A stretch of DNA of 64,000 bases from Corynebacterium sp. CNJ-954 (lineage in GTDB: Bacteria > Actinomycetota > Actinomycetes > Mycobacteriales > Mycobacteriaceae). Location of the stretch: contig NZ_MKKI01000004.1 in assembly GCF_001942345.1 (NCBI RefSeq), forward strand, positions 1 to 64,000, in the 5' to 3' direction. The notes under the pieces are model-generated. The model had not been told where the DNA came from. It saw only the letters and a program-made list of their open reading frames with translations, and did not search any database. This document shows positions 15,352 to 27,942 of the stretch, one piece after another; within the stretch, counting starts at the first letter, position 1; every line of letters starts with the position of its first letter. Position numbers and translations under genes: made by a program.

Positions 15352-16130
15352 TGTTTCGTCCTCCAGGGTGAGAAGCGGCCTTCAACAGCAAGGAGCATTT
15401 TGTCGACGACCAGGGCGGCGACACCGATGACGATGATGCAGGCGATGGTCAAGGATGTGTCCAGCTGCGTACCGGAGATGTAGGCCAGTCCTCCGATCCC
15501 CGGGATACCGTCATTCATCTCCGCTGCGACGATCGCGGACCAGCACAGTCCAGCTGCGACCCGGGAACCGCTGATGATCTCGGGGAGGGCCGCGGGGAGT
15601 TCAACCGTCCGGAACACCTGTCCACGACCAGCTCCCAGAGACGTTGCAGCACGGATCCAGTCCTGTCGGACACCCGTCACACCGAGAAGGGTCGCGACGG
15701 CAACGGTGGGAAATGCCGCGAGGAACAGCAGAATCACCTTGGACTGGTCACCGATACCGAACCAGACGATCAACAGTCCGATATACCCCAGCGGTGGCAA
15801 CGCCCTCAGAAATGAGAGGTAGGGCTCCACCAGGCTCCGTGCCGTGGGATTGGTACCCAACCACCAACCGACCAACACACCGACGATGATGCCCGCCGAC
15901 AGACCGACAGCGATCCGTTCGAGGGTGGCGAGCAGATGCTGCCACAGGAAGTAGTCCTGGACACCACACTGCGTCGTACAGAGGTTCGTGTCCACGAGTC
16001 TCCGCGCCACCTCCCCCGGACTGGGCAGAAGGACCGCGTCGATTCCCGTGAAACGCGCGATGAGCCACCAGAGCCCGATCGCACCGGCGAATACGGCAAG
16101 ATGGAGTGGGACTTTCCTGGCACCCGTCAT
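15348..16130 (-). CDS. ssuC: Sulfonate/taurine ABC transporter permease
   Basis: The 260-residue product has six predicted membrane helices and the EAA-loop of the BPD_transp_1 family (AATSLGAGRGQVFRTVELPAALP), where the ATPase docks. An insert near residues 45-60 contains two Cys (NLCTTQCGVQ), unusual for this family and facing the outside. ATGA overlap with both ssuD and ssuA shows a fully coupled operon. Confidence 0.92.
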   Translation of the reverse strand: MTGARKVPLHLAVFAGAIGLWWLIARFTGIDAVLLPSPGEVARRLVDTNLCTTQCGVQDYFLWQHLLATLERIAVGLSAGIIVGVLVGWWLGTNPTARSLVEPYLSFLRALPPLGYIGLLIVWFGIGDQSKVILLFLAAFPTVAVATLLGVTGVRQDWIRAATSLGAGRGQVFRTVELPAALPEIISGSRVAAGLCWSAIVAAEMNDGIPGIGGLAYISGTQLDTSLTIACIIVIGVAALVVDKMLLAVEGRFSPWRTKQ

Positions 16131-17266
16131 GCGTCGACATTCGTCACTGTGACGCCTCGAGCACGGAGGGCGGGGACGACGCCCTCACCCACCCGGAACG
16201 TCTCCTCGAGGTGAGGAACGCCGGACAGAATGACGTGAGCGATACCCGCCTGGCGATAGTCGTCGATACGTTCGGCGACCTCCTCGTAGGATCCGACGAG
16301 TGCCGTCCCTGCTCCCCCGCGCACCAGACCGATGCCGGCCCACAGGTTCGGTGCTATCTCGAAACGGCGTGCATCCTGTCCACTGCTGAAGTCGGCGCCC
16401 GCACCATGGAGCTCCGTCATACGGCGCTGTCCTTCAGACTGGGAGGTCGCCAGCCCCGCCTGCGCGGCCCGGACGCGTTCCGGATCCAGGGAGTCGAGAA
16501 GGCGCTGAGCCTCAGCCCATGCCTCGTCGGCAGTGGGCCTGGCGATGACGTGGAGTCGCACCCCGTACTCCAGTGTGCGGTCGAAGGACGAGGCCCGGTC
16601 CCGCACGCGCGCGATCTTCTCCGCCACCTGCGTCGGTGGCTCTCCCCACGTGAGGTAGACGTCCGCCCGCTTCGCCGCGACCTCAATCCCCTCATCCGAG
16701 GAGCCTCCGAGGAAGACCGGTGGGCTGACGGCAGGTTGTCGTCGCAGGGCCGCACCCTCCACGTCGAGGTGTTTCCCGTGAAACGTCAACGGCTCCGTGG
16801 AGTGCCAGAGGTGATCGGCGATCTCCAGCGTCTCGTCGGCAATTTCGTACCGCTCTGCCTTTGTCGTGTAGTCACCGAACGCCTTCTGCTCAGCGTCCTC
16901 TCCCCCGACAACCACGTTAAGAAGCAGACGGTTGTCCGAGAGCTCCTGGTAGGTCAACGCCTGGTGCGCCGTGAGGGTGGGGCCGATGAGGCCGGGGCGG
17001 AGAGCAACGAGGAACTTCAACCGCGAGGTGGACGCCAGGAGTGCAGCGGTGGTCACCCACGCGTCCTGGCACCAGCGTCCTGTCGGAGTCAGGACCGACT
17101 CAAAGCCGTTGTACTCGGCCGCGCGCGCCACCTGAGTCAGATAGTCGAGGTCCGGAAGCCTCTCTCCCGTCTCAGGGCCGGCACCGTGACCACCACCGAC
17201 GATCTCCCTGGAGTCGCCCGAGGTCGGAAGGAACCAGTGCAGCGTGATGTTCTGTGAGTCTGTCAT
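16127..17266 (-). CDS. ssuD: FMNH2-dependent alkanesulfonate monooxygenase
   Basis: The 379-residue product is an SsuD-type flavin monooxygenase of the luciferase-like family: LHWFLPTSGDSR at the N-terminus, EYNGFESVLTPTGRWCQDAW, KFLVALRPGLIGPTLTAHQ, RLLLNVVVGGEDAEQ and VFLGGSSDEGIEVAAKRADVYL. It releases sulfite from alkanesulfonates using FMNH2 and oxygen. I chose ATG at 17266 because the longer frame lacks family similarity; no Shine-Dalgarno is visible and a TACTCA box lies just upstream, so the transcript may be leaderless. It is the first gene of ssuDCAB, controlled by the two operators at 17278 and 17329. Confidence 0.94.
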   Translation of the reverse strand: MTDSQNITLHWFLPTSGDSREIVGGGHGAGPETGERLPDLDYLTQVARAAEYNGFESVLTPTGRWCQDAWVTTAALLASTSRLKFLVALRPGLIGPTLTAHQALTYQELSDNRLLLNVVVGGEDAEQKAFGDYTTKAERYEIADETLEIADHLWHSTEPLTFHGKHLDVEGAALRRQPAVSPPVFLGGSSDEGIEVAAKRADVYLTWGEPPTQVAEKIARVRDRASSFDRTLEYGVRLHVIARPTADEAWAEAQRLLDSLDPERVRAAQAGLATSQSEGQRRMTELHGAGADFSSGQDARRFEIAPNLWAGIGLVRGGAGTALVGSYEEVAERIDDYRQAGIAHVILSGVPHLEETFRVGEGVVPALRARGVTVTNVDA

Positions 17267-17277
17267 GACGGATGAGT

Positions 17278-17291
17278 AGACCATTCTGTCT
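17278..17291. promoter_or_regulatory. Putative SsuR operator, proximal (ssuD)
   Basis: AGACCATTCTGTCT lies 12 bases before the ssuD start, the same place as in the flavin-reductase promoter, and differs from that copy at a single position. Confidence 0.6.
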
Positions 17292-17328
17292 GCCAGTGCC
17301 GCCAACATTTCGTTCGCCGTGAATCTAT

Positions 17329-17342
17329 AGACCGAGCGGTCT
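17329..17342. promoter_or_regulatory. Putative SsuR operator, shared by ssuD and ssuR
   Basis: AGACCGAGCGGTCT is a 14-bp palindrome in the 111-base divergent spacer. It is 63 bases from the ssuD start and 36 bases from the ssuR start, close to the expected -35 of ssuR, so both activation and autoregulation are possible. Confidence 0.65.
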
Positions 17343-17364
17343 GTCTTTTCGCCGTGAACTGAAT

Positions 17365-17370
17365 TATCCT
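17365..17370 (+). promoter_or_regulatory. -10 box of ssuR (leaderless start)
   Basis: TATCCT ends seven bases before ATG at 17378, leaving no room for a leader. No Shine-Dalgarno sequence is present. Confidence 0.45.
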
Positions 17371-17377
17371 GAAGTCC

Positions 17378-18506
17378 ATGACCACAGCCCGCCTCTCCAC
17401 GACTGCGCACTTCACCGCACCCGTCACCGGTCCTGCCAGGTGCTTCCACCAGATCCGCACGACTCCCGGAATCACCCGGGGTCGTCTCCACGACGATCTG
17501 GGAATGTCGCAGCCCACGGTGACCCGCCACGTCAGTGCGCTCATCGACTCGGGCCTCGTGGAGCAGGTCTCCCCCACGACTGCAGGTGGCGTGGGACGCC
17601 CCGGATCCACACTCCGGCCGGACGGCCGGGACATCACCGCCCTCGGAGCCCATGTGGGACTCCGCAGCACACAACTGGTCGCCGTCGACGCGTGGGGCGG
17701 CCGCTCCGTAAGAGAACCCTCCGGCTCCCGGTCAGCGACCTCACCCCGGAGGACGCCATGGAGGCTGTCCACCACGCCCTCAGCTCCCTGGGTCGTGGCC
17801 TCCCCTCCCCTGTCGGACTCGGCATCGCGTTCTCGGCGCATGTCGACTACGCCGGACGGATCACCTCGCCGTCCTACGGGTGGACGGATGTCGACCCCGT
17901 CTCCTACCTCGAGACCGAGATCCCCGTCGCCGTCTCCACCGGCGTCGGGGCCATGGCCGGATCCGAGCTGACCAGTTCACCACTGTCTCTCGAACGCGAC
18001 CCTCTGGCATCCACCCTGTACGTCTACGCCCGCGAGTTGGTGGGGCACGCCTGGATCGTCGGGAATGCCGTCCACCAGCCCTACACAGGCTCCGCACCCA
18101 CGGCGTTCAACGACATCGCCGGATCGGGCAGCTTCTCCGCACGTCACGGCCATCCGTTGGGTTCGACGGCTGTCCTGGAGACGGCGCGCCAGCGTGGATT
18201 GAATGTGTCCACGGTCCCCGATCTCGTCGGCCTGGCAGAACTCAACCCCGTCGCGCGGGGGATCCTGGACGAACGGGCGGAGCTGTTGTCACAGATCATC
18301 TCACTGGCTGTCGACGTGGTCGATCCGTCGACGGTCGTCTTCGCCGGGGAGACGTTCACCGCCGACCCCGGTACCGTGAGGATCATCGCGGAGGGACTTC
18401 GCGGAACCGGCCGCCAGCTCAGCATCCAGCGCGCCGGCGACGGGATCCTGTCCCGGGCCGCGGCCGTGACCGCACTCCACCGGCTGTGGCAGGACCCGCT
18501 GGGGGT

Positions 18507-18510
<4 letters not shown>
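17378..18510 (+). pseudogene. ssuR: ROK-family sulfonate regulator SsuR (one apparent frameshift)
   Basis: The first frame encodes a winged helix (TPGITRGRLHDDLGMSQPTV, then TRHVSALIDSGLVEQV) and the start of the ROK fold; at about 17705 the reading continues in another frame with MEAVHHALSSLGRGL and the rest of the ROK domain (VSTGVGAMAG, LVGHAWIVGNAVHQ, AGSGSFSARHGHPLG) to TAG at 18510. One missing base explains the break. In C. glutamicum the ROK protein SsuR, encoded between gyrB and gyrA, activates ssu genes when sulfate is absent; location and operators here fit. It ends tail-to-tail with the hydrolase gene, sharing CTAG. Confidence 0.85.
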
Positions 18511-21426
<2,916 letters not shown>

Positions 21427-21457
21427 TTAACCCCCACATTGTACCAGGTAAAAGGCC

Positions 21458-22009
21458 TCAGCCGTAGGTGTCACGGGGGCCGCGTCCCTTCACGTGCAGA
21501 GGCCCGTGCCGCCAACTCGGTGCCTTGGGTCCGTAGATCTTCAGTTCCGCGACGACGTCCGGGCCGATGCGTTTCGCGATCGTCGAGAGAATGGTGCTCT
21601 GCATCAGCCGGAGATTCGTGGCCCAGGCCGTGGAATCACTCTCCACATGCAGCTGTCGCTTCTTCTCGTTGTACATCACCACGCGGGTATGCCGTCCGAT
21701 GTTCTCCCCGACGATCTCCGGCCAGGCACTGCGCAGCGACCCGGCGGCGAAGTTACGACCCCAGCCGTTCCGCTTGATCTCACGTTGCACGAGGTCACTG
21801 AACTGACCGGGATCACGGTAGCTGCGGTCCGGCCGTCCGTCGTACCGGGTCTTCATTTTCCGGGGTCGGCGCCCCTTCTTCCGGACGGGTCGGCCCGGCT
21901 TCCCCGCGGCGGCGCGGAGCATCTCCATGCGTTCGGCGACGGGATCCCGCTCCGGACCGTCCGCCTCGCCTCCCTGGGGGCCATTCACCGGGTCATTCAC
22001 GGGAGTCAC
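21458..22009 (-). CDS. DUF721 (DciA-like) protein
   Basis: The 183-residue product has a charged, Pro/Arg-rich N-terminus and a DUF721 domain in the second half ([24 protein letters not shown] to [11 protein letters not shown]). DUF721 includes DciA, the widespread bacterial helicase operator that helps load DnaB at oriC, so its place between recF and gyrB fits. GTG at 22009 is chosen because GGAG lies eight bases upstream; GTG at 22000 is the alternative. It overlaps the recF end by 17 bases. Confidence 0.88.
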   Translation of the reverse strand: MTPVNDPVNGPQGGEADGPERDPVAERMEMLRAAAGKPGRPVRKKGRRPRKMKTRYDGRPDRSYRDPGQFSDLVQREIKRNGWGRNFAAGSLRSAWPEIVGENIGRHTRVVMYNEKKRQLHVESDSTAWATNLRLMQSTILSTIAKRIGPDVVAELKIYGPKAPSWRHGPLHVKGRGPRDTYG

Positions 22010-23150
22010 CGTCGAGCTCCGAGACCCGTCCGCCGTTGGTGTCGCGGACGGAGACGGTGTGCACCGCCGCCACCGAACGGAGGTCCTCGGGGATGTCGTC
22101 ACCGACGGCGGCGGTGATCAGCACCTGCTCCGCCTCCCCCGCGAGTTCGACGAGTGCCCGTCGACGGGCGCGGTCGAGCTCGGCGAACACGTCGTCGAGG
22201 ATGACGACGGGCTCCGTCCCGTCGGCCCGGTGCATGCGGTGTGCGGCCAACCGCAGTGTGAGGGCGAATGACCATGATTCCCCGTGGCTGGCGAAGCCTT
22301 TTGCTGGTTGAGTCCCGAGTACGAGCTGCAGGTCGTCGCGGTGCGGGCCGGTCAGGGTCGTGCCCCTGTCGATCTCCGCGTCCCGTCGGCGGGCGAATCC
22401 CTCGAGAAGCACGGCCTCTGCGACGTCGGGATCCAGGAGTTGCGGGTCGCCCGGTTCGCCGAGATCGATGGTGGTGGAGTAGCTGATCAGTGCAGGACGG
22501 GAGCCCGGAGCCAGACGGGCGTAGGTCTCACGGACATGAGGTTCGAGATCGTGGACGAGCTGAGCCCGTGCCGACATGATCTGGCCACCGAGTTGGGCAA
22601 GGCGGGCGTCCCAGACATCCAGGGTGGCCAGTGCGTCGTCGTCCACTCCCTGACGCAACAGAGCATTGCGCTGTTTCAGCGCTTTGTCGTAGTCGGACCG
22701 CACCCCGGCAAGCCGTGGGTACCGTGCGATCATGGTCTGGTCCAGAAAAGCACGTCGTTGTTCCGGTTCGCCGCGGACCAGTGCAAGATCCTCGGGTGCG
22801 AACAGAGTGGTACGGACGATGCCTGCGATGCCGCGTTGGTTCTTCACCTGTGTGCGGTTCACCGCCGCCTGATTGGCACCCCTGGCGTTGAGGACGAGAT
22901 GGGCGGTCAGTTCACGTCCGTGATTCACCGCCGTCGCGGACAACCGCGCCGACTCACATCCTTCCCGAACAAGCGCCGAGTCGGAACTGACCCGGTGGGA
23001 ACCCTGATGGGCGAGGTAGCCCACGGCCTCGACGATATTCGTCTTCCCGTTCCCGTTCGGCCCGGTGAACACGGTGACCCCGGGCCCGAGGTCGAGGTCG
23101 AGTTGACGCCAGGACCGGAAATCACCGAGATGGAGCGAGCGAATGTACAT
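21993..23150 (-). CDS. recF: DNA replication and repair protein RecF
   Basis: The 385-residue product has Walker A GPNGNGKT at 30-37, the RecF signature region with [16 protein letters not shown], and Walker [13 protein letters not shown] followed by the D-loop. It loads RecA at gaps with RecO and RecR. Only four bases separate it from dnaN, and it overlaps DUF721, making dnaN-recF-DUF721 one unit. Confidence 0.97.
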   Translation of the reverse strand: MYIRSLHLGDFRSWRQLDLDLGPGVTVFTGPNGNGKTNIVEAVGYLAHQGSHRVSSDSALVREGCESARLSATAVNHGRELTAHLVLNARGANQAAVNRTQVKNQRGIAGIVRTTLFAPEDLALVRGEPEQRRAFLDQTMIARYPRLAGVRSDYDKALKQRNALLRQGVDDDALATLDVWDARLAQLGGQIMSARAQLVHDLEPHVRETYARLAPGSRPALISYSTTIDLGEPGDPQLLDPDVAEAVLLEGFARRRDAEIDRGTTLTGPHRDDLQLVLGTQPAKGFASHGESWSFALTLRLAAHRMHRADGTEPVVILDDVFAELDRARRRALVELAGEAEQVLITAAVGDDIPEDLRSVAAVHTVSVRDTNGGRVSELDGDSRE

Positions 23151-23154
23151 CCGG

Positions 23155-24324
23155 TCAGCCTGGCAGGCGCACAGGCATCAGCAGGTAGGTGAAGGAACTC
23201 TCCGGAGTGGGGAATGTACCGTCCGCGGACGCTTCCGGCAGCTCCTCGGGCTCCGGGACGAGGACTGCAGAACGCGACGCCTGGTTGAATCCGAAGACCA
23301 CCCGGTCGGTGTGCACCGAGCCGAGCCCGTCCTTGAGGTAGCCGGGGTGGAAAGCGATGACCAGCGGCTCGCCGGCGAAGGCACAGGGCAGCTGTTCCTT
23401 CGCGACGCCGAGGTCACTGCCGCCGGCGGACAACGTGAGGGTCCCCTCCTCGAAGTCCATCTTCACCGGTGAGTTCCCGTCGGTCACGAGGGATACACGA
23501 CGGATCGCATCGAGGAGCGGAGTGATCTCAACGCTGGCCAGCGAGGTGTGGGTCTTGGGGAACAGGGAACGGAACTTCGGGAAATCCGAGTCGATCAGGC
23601 GTGTGGTGGTACGGCGGTCGGACGTGGAGATTCCGAGAAGACGACCACCTTCCTGGTCGAGCGCGATCTCCACCGGCTCACCGGTGGAGTCCAACGAACG
23701 TGCGGTCTCAGCGAGTGTCCGTGCCGGGATGAGGAGTTCCGCAGAGATGTCAGCACGGGCAGGAACCCAGTCCAGGGTGCGTACCGCGAACCGGAAACGG
23801 TCGGTGGCCGCCAGAACGAGGTGCTCACCGTCGATCTCCATACGGATACCGGTCAGCATGGGGAGGGTGTCGTCCCGACTTGAGGCGATCGCGACCTGGC
23901 CGATCACCTCAGTGAAGAGATGGGGATCCAGTGAACCAGCGACCTGAGGGAAAGCCGGGAGAACGGGGTAGTCGTCAATGGTCATCGCAGGGAGTTCGAA
24001 GTGGGAGCTCCCGCAGTTGACGAGGACTTTGGTGCCGTCGTAGTCGATCCGGACCGGCTTGTCCGGGAGAGCACCGATGATGTTGGAGGCGAGACGCCCG
24101 GCGACGAGAACCTTGCCCGGCTCCGAGACGTCCGCGGACACGCGGACCTTGGTGGAGACCTCCCGGTCAAAGCCCGACAGTTGAAGTCCGTCGTCCGTTG
24201 CTTCAATGAGGACACCCCGGAGAATCGGTTGGGATGCCTTGCTCGGCAACGTACGGGCGACCCAGGCCAGTGCCGAGGAAAAATCGTCCTTGGACACGGT
24301 GAAACTGACGGACTGCTGGTCCAC
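23155..24324 (-). CDS. dnaN: DNA polymerase III beta sliding clamp
   Basis: The 389-residue product contains the three clamp domains with conserved features ([77 protein letters not shown], and the C-terminal [13 protein letters not shown] that contacts client peptides). GTG at 24324 is chosen because AAAGGA lies eight bases upstream and the family begins at this point; the 38 earlier codons are not conserved. It is separated from dnaA by the 637-base oriC spacer. Confidence 0.97.
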   Translation of the reverse strand: MDQQSVSFTVSKDDFSSALAWVARTLPSKASQPILRGVLIEATDDGLQLSGFDREVSTKVRVSADVSEPGKVLVAGRLASNIIGALPDKPVRIDYDGTKVLVNCGSSHFELPAMTIDDYPVLPAFPQVAGSLDPHLFTEVIGQVAIASSRDDTLPMLTGIRMEIDGEHLVLAATDRFRFAVRTLDWVPARADISAELLIPARTLAETARSLDSTGEPVEIALDQEGGRLLGISTSDRRTTTRLIDSDFPKFRSLFPKTHTSLASVEITPLLDAIRRVSLVTDGNSPVKMDFEEGTLTLSAGGSDLGVAKEQLPCAFAGEPLVIAFHPGYLKDGLGSVHTDRVVFGFNQASRSAVLVPEPEELPEASADGTFPTPESSFTYLLMPVRLPG

Positions 24325-24759
24325 GCCTGAGGTCCTTTCGATGATGTTCGTGATTCTGCTCGTAACCCTAGCTGACACGGGTTCGTCACGGTACCGGCTC
24401 CGTCTTCGACGGAACCCGTCTGCCCGTGTGGGCCGCACGAGTTGTGCACACCGGTTATTTCTTCTTTGAATTCTCCATGGATAGATCCGGTAGAAGCAGT
24501 AGGGGGTGTGCAGACTGTGGATGAATGGCGGCGGAGGTCTCGCTCTGCTGGTGGCGCGCCTGGATCACGTTCTTGTAAGTTGTTCACACCCGGTGGATGA
24601 ATCTGTGGATAACTGTGGGCGATTGTGGATAACTTCCGGACCCTGTGAGTTATCCCCAGTCGCTGCACCGTCGGTCCCCTCCCGGAGGCGGGTTATCCAC
24701 AGGAGTGACCTGGGGTTTCCCTGTAGAGTGTTCCGAGCCTTGGTCCTGCGACCTGCGGA

Positions 24760-24775
24760 ATGACAAACGTGTAAT
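24760..24775. repeat. ATGACA-N4-TGTAAT motif, copy 1
   Basis: ATGACAAACGTGTAAT, preceded by GGA. It directly abuts the DnaA box at 24776-24784. Confidence 0.6.
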
Positions 24776-24867
24776 TCATCCACAGGTGCACTGCAGTTGA
24801 CTGAACCCGCTGGTGGTGGTGCCCGAAATGCCGTGCAGCGGGTCAGAAATGTGGCGAAGATCACTGA

Positions 24868-24883
24868 ATGACAAGTCTGTAAT
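24868..24883. repeat. ATGACA-N4-TGTAAT motif, copy 2
   Basis: ATGACAAGTCTGTAAT, preceded by TGA and ending eight bases before the DnaA box at 24892. Confidence 0.6.
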
Positions 24884-24961
24884 TACACGGTTGTGGACAA
24901 GGTTGTGGAAACTGTGCACAACTCCGTGATCCGCGAGGTCGGAGGGCCGAAGAGTTGTGCA

Positions 24962-26455
24962 CTACTGGCGCGCGCGGGACTTGATGCGCTGTGTCAGTTC
25001 CTGGATCTGCTGGAAGGTCTTGCGGTCTTCCTGGATCGACTTCCGGATCTTGCGCTCCGCGTACATCGCTGTGGTGTGGTCGCGTCCTCCGAAGACCTTG
25101 CCGATCTGGGGCAGGGAAAGCTCGGTGAGTTCGCGGCAGAGGTACATAGCGAACTGACGTGCCGTCACCAGTCTGCGGACCTTCCCCTTCCCCACCATCT
25201 CCTCGACAGTGACATCGAAGTAGCCGGTGATCACGTCGATGATGATCTGGGGTGTGATCTCCACGTCCTTGGGGTCAGGCATGATGTCGCGGAGCGCGAT
25301 CTCCGCTGCCTGCCGGGTGACCGGTTCCTTGCTCAGCGAGCAGTAGGCGGTGACCCGGATCATCGCCCCTTCGAGCTCCCGGATCGAGGTTTCGTAGCGC
25401 CCCGCAATGAGTTCGAGGACATCATCCGGCAGATACGTCCCCTCCATCTGCGCCTTCTTGGAGAGGATCGCCATGCGGGTCTCCAGGTCGGGCGTCTGTA
25501 CGTCGGTGATCAGGCCACCCTCGAAGCGGGTACGTAGGCGGTCTTCCAGCGTCGTCAGCTGTTTCGGGGGGCGGTCGGATGACAGGACGATCTGCCGGTG
25601 GTTCTGCTGCAGCGCGTTGAAGGTGTGGAAGAACTCCTCCTGGGTACTTTCCTTGCCCTGCAGGAACTGGATGTCGTCGACGATCAGCATGTCGAGATTC
25701 CGGTAGTGGCGCTTGAACTGCTCACCCCGTCCGTCCCGGAGAGCATTGACGAACTCGTTGGTCATCTCCTCACTGGAGATGTACCGGACCTTCATCCCCT
25801 GTCTGAGCTCTCGGGCGTAGTGGCCGATCGCATGGAGCAGATGCGTCTTCCCGAGGCCGGACTCCCCCCAGATGAACAGGGGGTTGTAGGCGTAGGCGGG
25901 CTTCTCCGCGACGGCGCGGCACGCGGCGTTGGCGAACTGGTTGGACGAGCCGGTGACGAAGGTGTCGAAGGTGTACTGCGGATTGAGACGGTTCTCCGTG
26001 TCCTCGCCCTGGCTCCTCTTCGGCTCGGTGGCGGGCTCGTTCCTGGTCGGCGTCGTCGGACGGTGCTGGTAGGCGGCACCGGTGAGATCTTCCCAGTGCT
26101 GGCGTTGGCGGTCCGGAGTGATCTCGGGAACCGGTTCCGGCTGCGGCGCTGGCGGTGTCTCCACCTCGGAAGCCGACTCATCGACGCTGAGTGAGAGTGC
26201 CACCGAGTAGCCCAGCTCTTCCTCCAGTACGTCGCAGATCAACCCGGAGAGGTTGTTCTCGGTTTCAGTCCTCGCCCATTTCGAGGGGGCTTTCAGGACA
26301 GCAATGCGGTCGACGACGATCACCGGCGTGAGTTGCCGCAGCAGGCTCCTCGAACGGGAGCTCAGGCGGGGGAACTCCGCTGAGTCTTCATCGGCGTTGA
26401 TCCACCTGTCGAGGAGTGAAGCCCAGACTTCCTTGAAGTCCACAGCATCGGGCAT
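24962..26455 (-). CDS. dnaA: Chromosomal replication initiator DnaA
   Basis: The 497-residue product has domain I (1-90), a Pro/Glu-rich linker domain II (about 95-155), the AAA+ domain with Walker A GESGLGKTH at 197-205, Walker B LIVDDIQFL and sensor motifs, and the C-terminal DNA-binding domain with the signature GGRDHTTAMYAERKIRK. It opens oriC and loads the helicase. DnaA boxes on both sides allow autoregulation. ATG at 26455 gives the normal MPDAVDFKEVW N-terminus. Confidence 0.98.
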   Translation of the reverse strand: MPDAVDFKEVWASLLDRWINADEDSAEFPRLSSRSRSLLRQLTPVIVVDRIAVLKAPSKWARTETENNLSGLICDVLEEELGYSVALSLSVDESASEVETPPAPQPEPVPEITPDRQRQHWEDLTGAAYQHRPTTPTRNEPATEPKRSQGEDTENRLNPQYTFDTFVTGSSNQFANAACRAVAEKPAYAYNPLFIWGESGLGKTHLLHAIGHYARELRQGMKVRYISSEEMTNEFVNALRDGRGEQFKRHYRNLDMLIVDDIQFLQGKESTQEEFFHTFNALQQNHRQIVLSSDRPPKQLTTLEDRLRTRFEGGLITDVQTPDLETRMAILSKKAQMEGTYLPDDVLELIAGRYETSIRELEGAMIRVTAYCSLSKEPVTRQAAEIALRDIMPDPKDVEITPQIIIDVITGYFDVTVEEMVGKGKVRRLVTARQFAMYLCRELTELSLPQIGKVFGGRDHTTAMYAERKIRKSIQEDRKTFQQIQELTQRIKSRARQ

Positions 26456-26864
26456 AACGGGTACCTTTCGGCGGGTGGGTCAGGGACAGCAGGACGCATG
26501 AAGTTCATTCGCAGGAATCTGACGTTCATGTGCACAACGTCTCATCATCGTTGGCCTGCGTATCCACAGCGCTGTCCACACCTGTGGATAACTTCATCGT
26601 GCTAGTTGTCAACAGGGTACTGCAGGTCTGTGGACAACCCCAACATCGTGGCGAATAATGTCCTGACCTGTACAGATGATGGGTAAATCTGAAGTTGAGG
26701 GTTCGGGGGTGGATAGAGTTGTCCACAGGGGGCTGCCGTGAACTGGGTCTTTTTCTGGTGACCAGGCAGTTCAGTTGTGGATAACCATGTGTGTCTTGCG
26801 CCGACGCGTCATCTGTGCGTAGTCGACTGTTTCCGAGGGTGACCTGCAGTGGACCGCGCGGTGA

Positions 26865-26880
26865 ATGACACACCTGTCAT
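26865..26880. repeat. ATGACA-N4-TGTCAT motif, copy 3
   Basis: ATGACACACCTGTCAT is a perfect inverted repeat with a 4-base centre, again preceded by TGA. It is 12 bases before the rpmH -35 box. Confidence 0.6.
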
Positions 26881-26891
26881 AGGCCGGGATT

Positions 26892-26919
26892 TTGATTTGC
26901 GGGTGTGACCACGTAGGCT
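26892..26919 (+). promoter_or_regulatory. Probable rpmH promoter
   Basis: TTGATT (26892-26897) and TAGGCT (26914-26919) are separated by 16 bases. The start codon of rpmH is about 210 bases further, so an untranslated leader would exist. Confidence 0.45.
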
Positions 26920-27132
26920 CGTCATCGTCTTCGAGTGTCACTGAACCGCTCTTCTGCGGTCTCTGACTCTCACCCCCGTCATAGAACGGATGGATGGCCC
27001 GGGATCTGTTGATCCTGTCCGGTCTTCCGACCCACCTGACCGCAGTCGCGGTGGATGGGCCGGTACCGGTCCGCTGTAGGGCGGCCCGGTACTGGTCGGC
27101 CGCGGCGTTGAACAACATAAGGAGTGAGTACC

Positions 27133-27276
27133 GTGGCCAAGGGCAAGCGTACTTTCCAGCCCAACAACCGTCGTCGTTCGCGTAAGCACGGCTTCCGCGC
27201 ACGTATGAGCACCCGCGCCGGACGCGCCATCGTGTCGGCCCGTCGCCGTAAGGGCCGCGACAGCGTTACCGCGTAA
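27133..27276 (+). CDS. rpmH: 50S ribosomal protein L34
   Basis: The 47-residue product [19 protein letters not shown]... is a typical L34, very basic, ending [13 protein letters not shown] at 27133 follows AAGGAG at eight bases. It heads rpmH-rnpA-yidD-yidC, transcribed away from dnaA as in nearly all bacteria. Confidence 0.98.
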   Translation: MAKGKRTFQPNNRRRSRKHGFRARMSTRAGRAIVSARRRKGRDSVTA

Positions 27277-27299
27277 CGCGTCCCGCCCACACCACCACC

Positions 27300-27650
27300 G
27301 TGCTTGCCCCGGAACACCGGCTCCGGTCTTCCTCACTGTTCAGTGAGACAGTCCGCAGAGGTCGTAAGAAGGGGGCTCGCACGGTGGTGGTGTATGTGCA
27401 TGAAAGGACGGACACCGTCGTCTCCGGGGGGCCTCGGATGGGGTTGGTGGTGTCCAAGGCGGTGGGGAACGCCGTCGTGCGGCATGCCGTGTCGCGGAGA
27501 CTCCGCCACGTCACCGCTGCTCTTCTCCAGGAATTTCCCCTTCAACCGTGGCACAGTCTGGTGATCCGGGCGCTGCCCGCGTCAGCAGCAGCGACCTCAG
27601 CAGAGCTGGAATCTGATGTGCGACGAGCACTCCGTCGGCTCACCGCCTGA
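27300..27650 (+). CDS. rnpA: Ribonuclease P protein component
   Basis: The 116-residue product has the RnpA fold with the central RNA-contacting motif GNAVVRHAVSRRLRHV and the strand GGPRMGLVVSKAV. It binds the P RNA and aids tRNA 5' processing. GTG at 27300 is 23 bases after rpmH. The RH in place of RN in the motif is common in actinobacteria. Confidence 0.94.
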   Translation: MLAPEHRLRSSSLFSETVRRGRKKGARTVVVYVHERTDTVVSGGPRMGLVVSKAVGNAVVRHAVSRRLRHVTAALLQEFPLQPWHSLVIRALPASAAATSAELESDVRRALRRLTA

Positions 27651-27660
27651 CCCGTGGGAC

Positions 27661-27909
27661 GTGTCCCGCGGGAGGGCGCGGGTCCTGCGGCGTGTGGTTC
27701 TTGGTTACCAGAACCATCTTTCACCCCTTAAACTAGGACCGTCCTGCCGTTTTGAGCCGTCGTGCAGCGCGTACTCCCTGATAGCCTTTTCTCGTCATGG
27801 CGTGGTGAGAGGTTTTCTCCTCAGCGTTGCTCGCCTCGCCAAATGCGGTCCCTGGCATCCCGGCGGCTGGGATCCGGTTCCTCCGGTCCGGCGTCGGACG
27901 CGCAGATGA
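27661..27909 (+). CDS. yidD: Membrane protein insertion efficiency factor YidD
   Basis: The 82-residue product has the YidD core YQNHLSPLKLGPSCRFEPSCS, followed by AYSLIAFSRHGVVRG and KCGPWHPGGWDPVP, with the conserved cysteines and an amphipathic N-terminal helix. It assists YidC/Sec insertion at the inner face of the membrane. GTG at 27661 matches family starts; an earlier ATG at 27616 inside rnpA is possible. Confidence 0.9.
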   Translation: MSRGRARVLRRVVLGYQNHLSPLKLGPSCRFEPSCSAYSLIAFSRHGVVRGFLLSVARLAKCGPWHPGGWDPVPPVRRRTRR

Positions 27910-27942
27910 CCGTCCACCAACAACAAGGAGATTGCTCCAGCA

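Larger units (their letters stand above)
24325..24961. other. oriC: dnaA-dnaN spacer with DnaA boxes (part of oriC)
   Basis: No gene is present. Perfect TGTGGATAA boxes lie at 24604-24612 and 24624-24632, TTATCCCCA at 24650-24658, TTATCCACA at 24693-24701, TCATCCACA at 24776-24784 and TGTGGACAA at 24892-24900, with weaker matches near 24578 and 24904. Boxes occur in both orientations over about 300 bp. Two copies of the ATGACA-N4-TGTAAT motif lie among them. This is one half of a bipartite origin with the spacer on the other side of dnaA. Confidence 0.9.
26456..27132. other. oriC: dnaA-rpmH spacer with DnaA boxes (part of oriC)
   Basis: No gene is seen. DnaA boxes include GTATCCACA (26560-26568), CTGTCCACA (26572-26580), TGTGGATAA (26583-26591), TGTGGACAA (26629-26637), TTGTCCACA (26719-26727) and TGTGGATAA (26776-26784). 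A fully palindromic copy of the ATGACA-N4-TGTCAT motif follows at 26865-26880. The dnaA promoter must lie at the left end and the rpmH promoter at the right. Confidence 0.9.

Noticed and set aside
16127..17674. Longer N-terminus for SsuD
   Set aside because: The extra 136 residues overlap the ssuR start region and the operators and have no similarity to the family.
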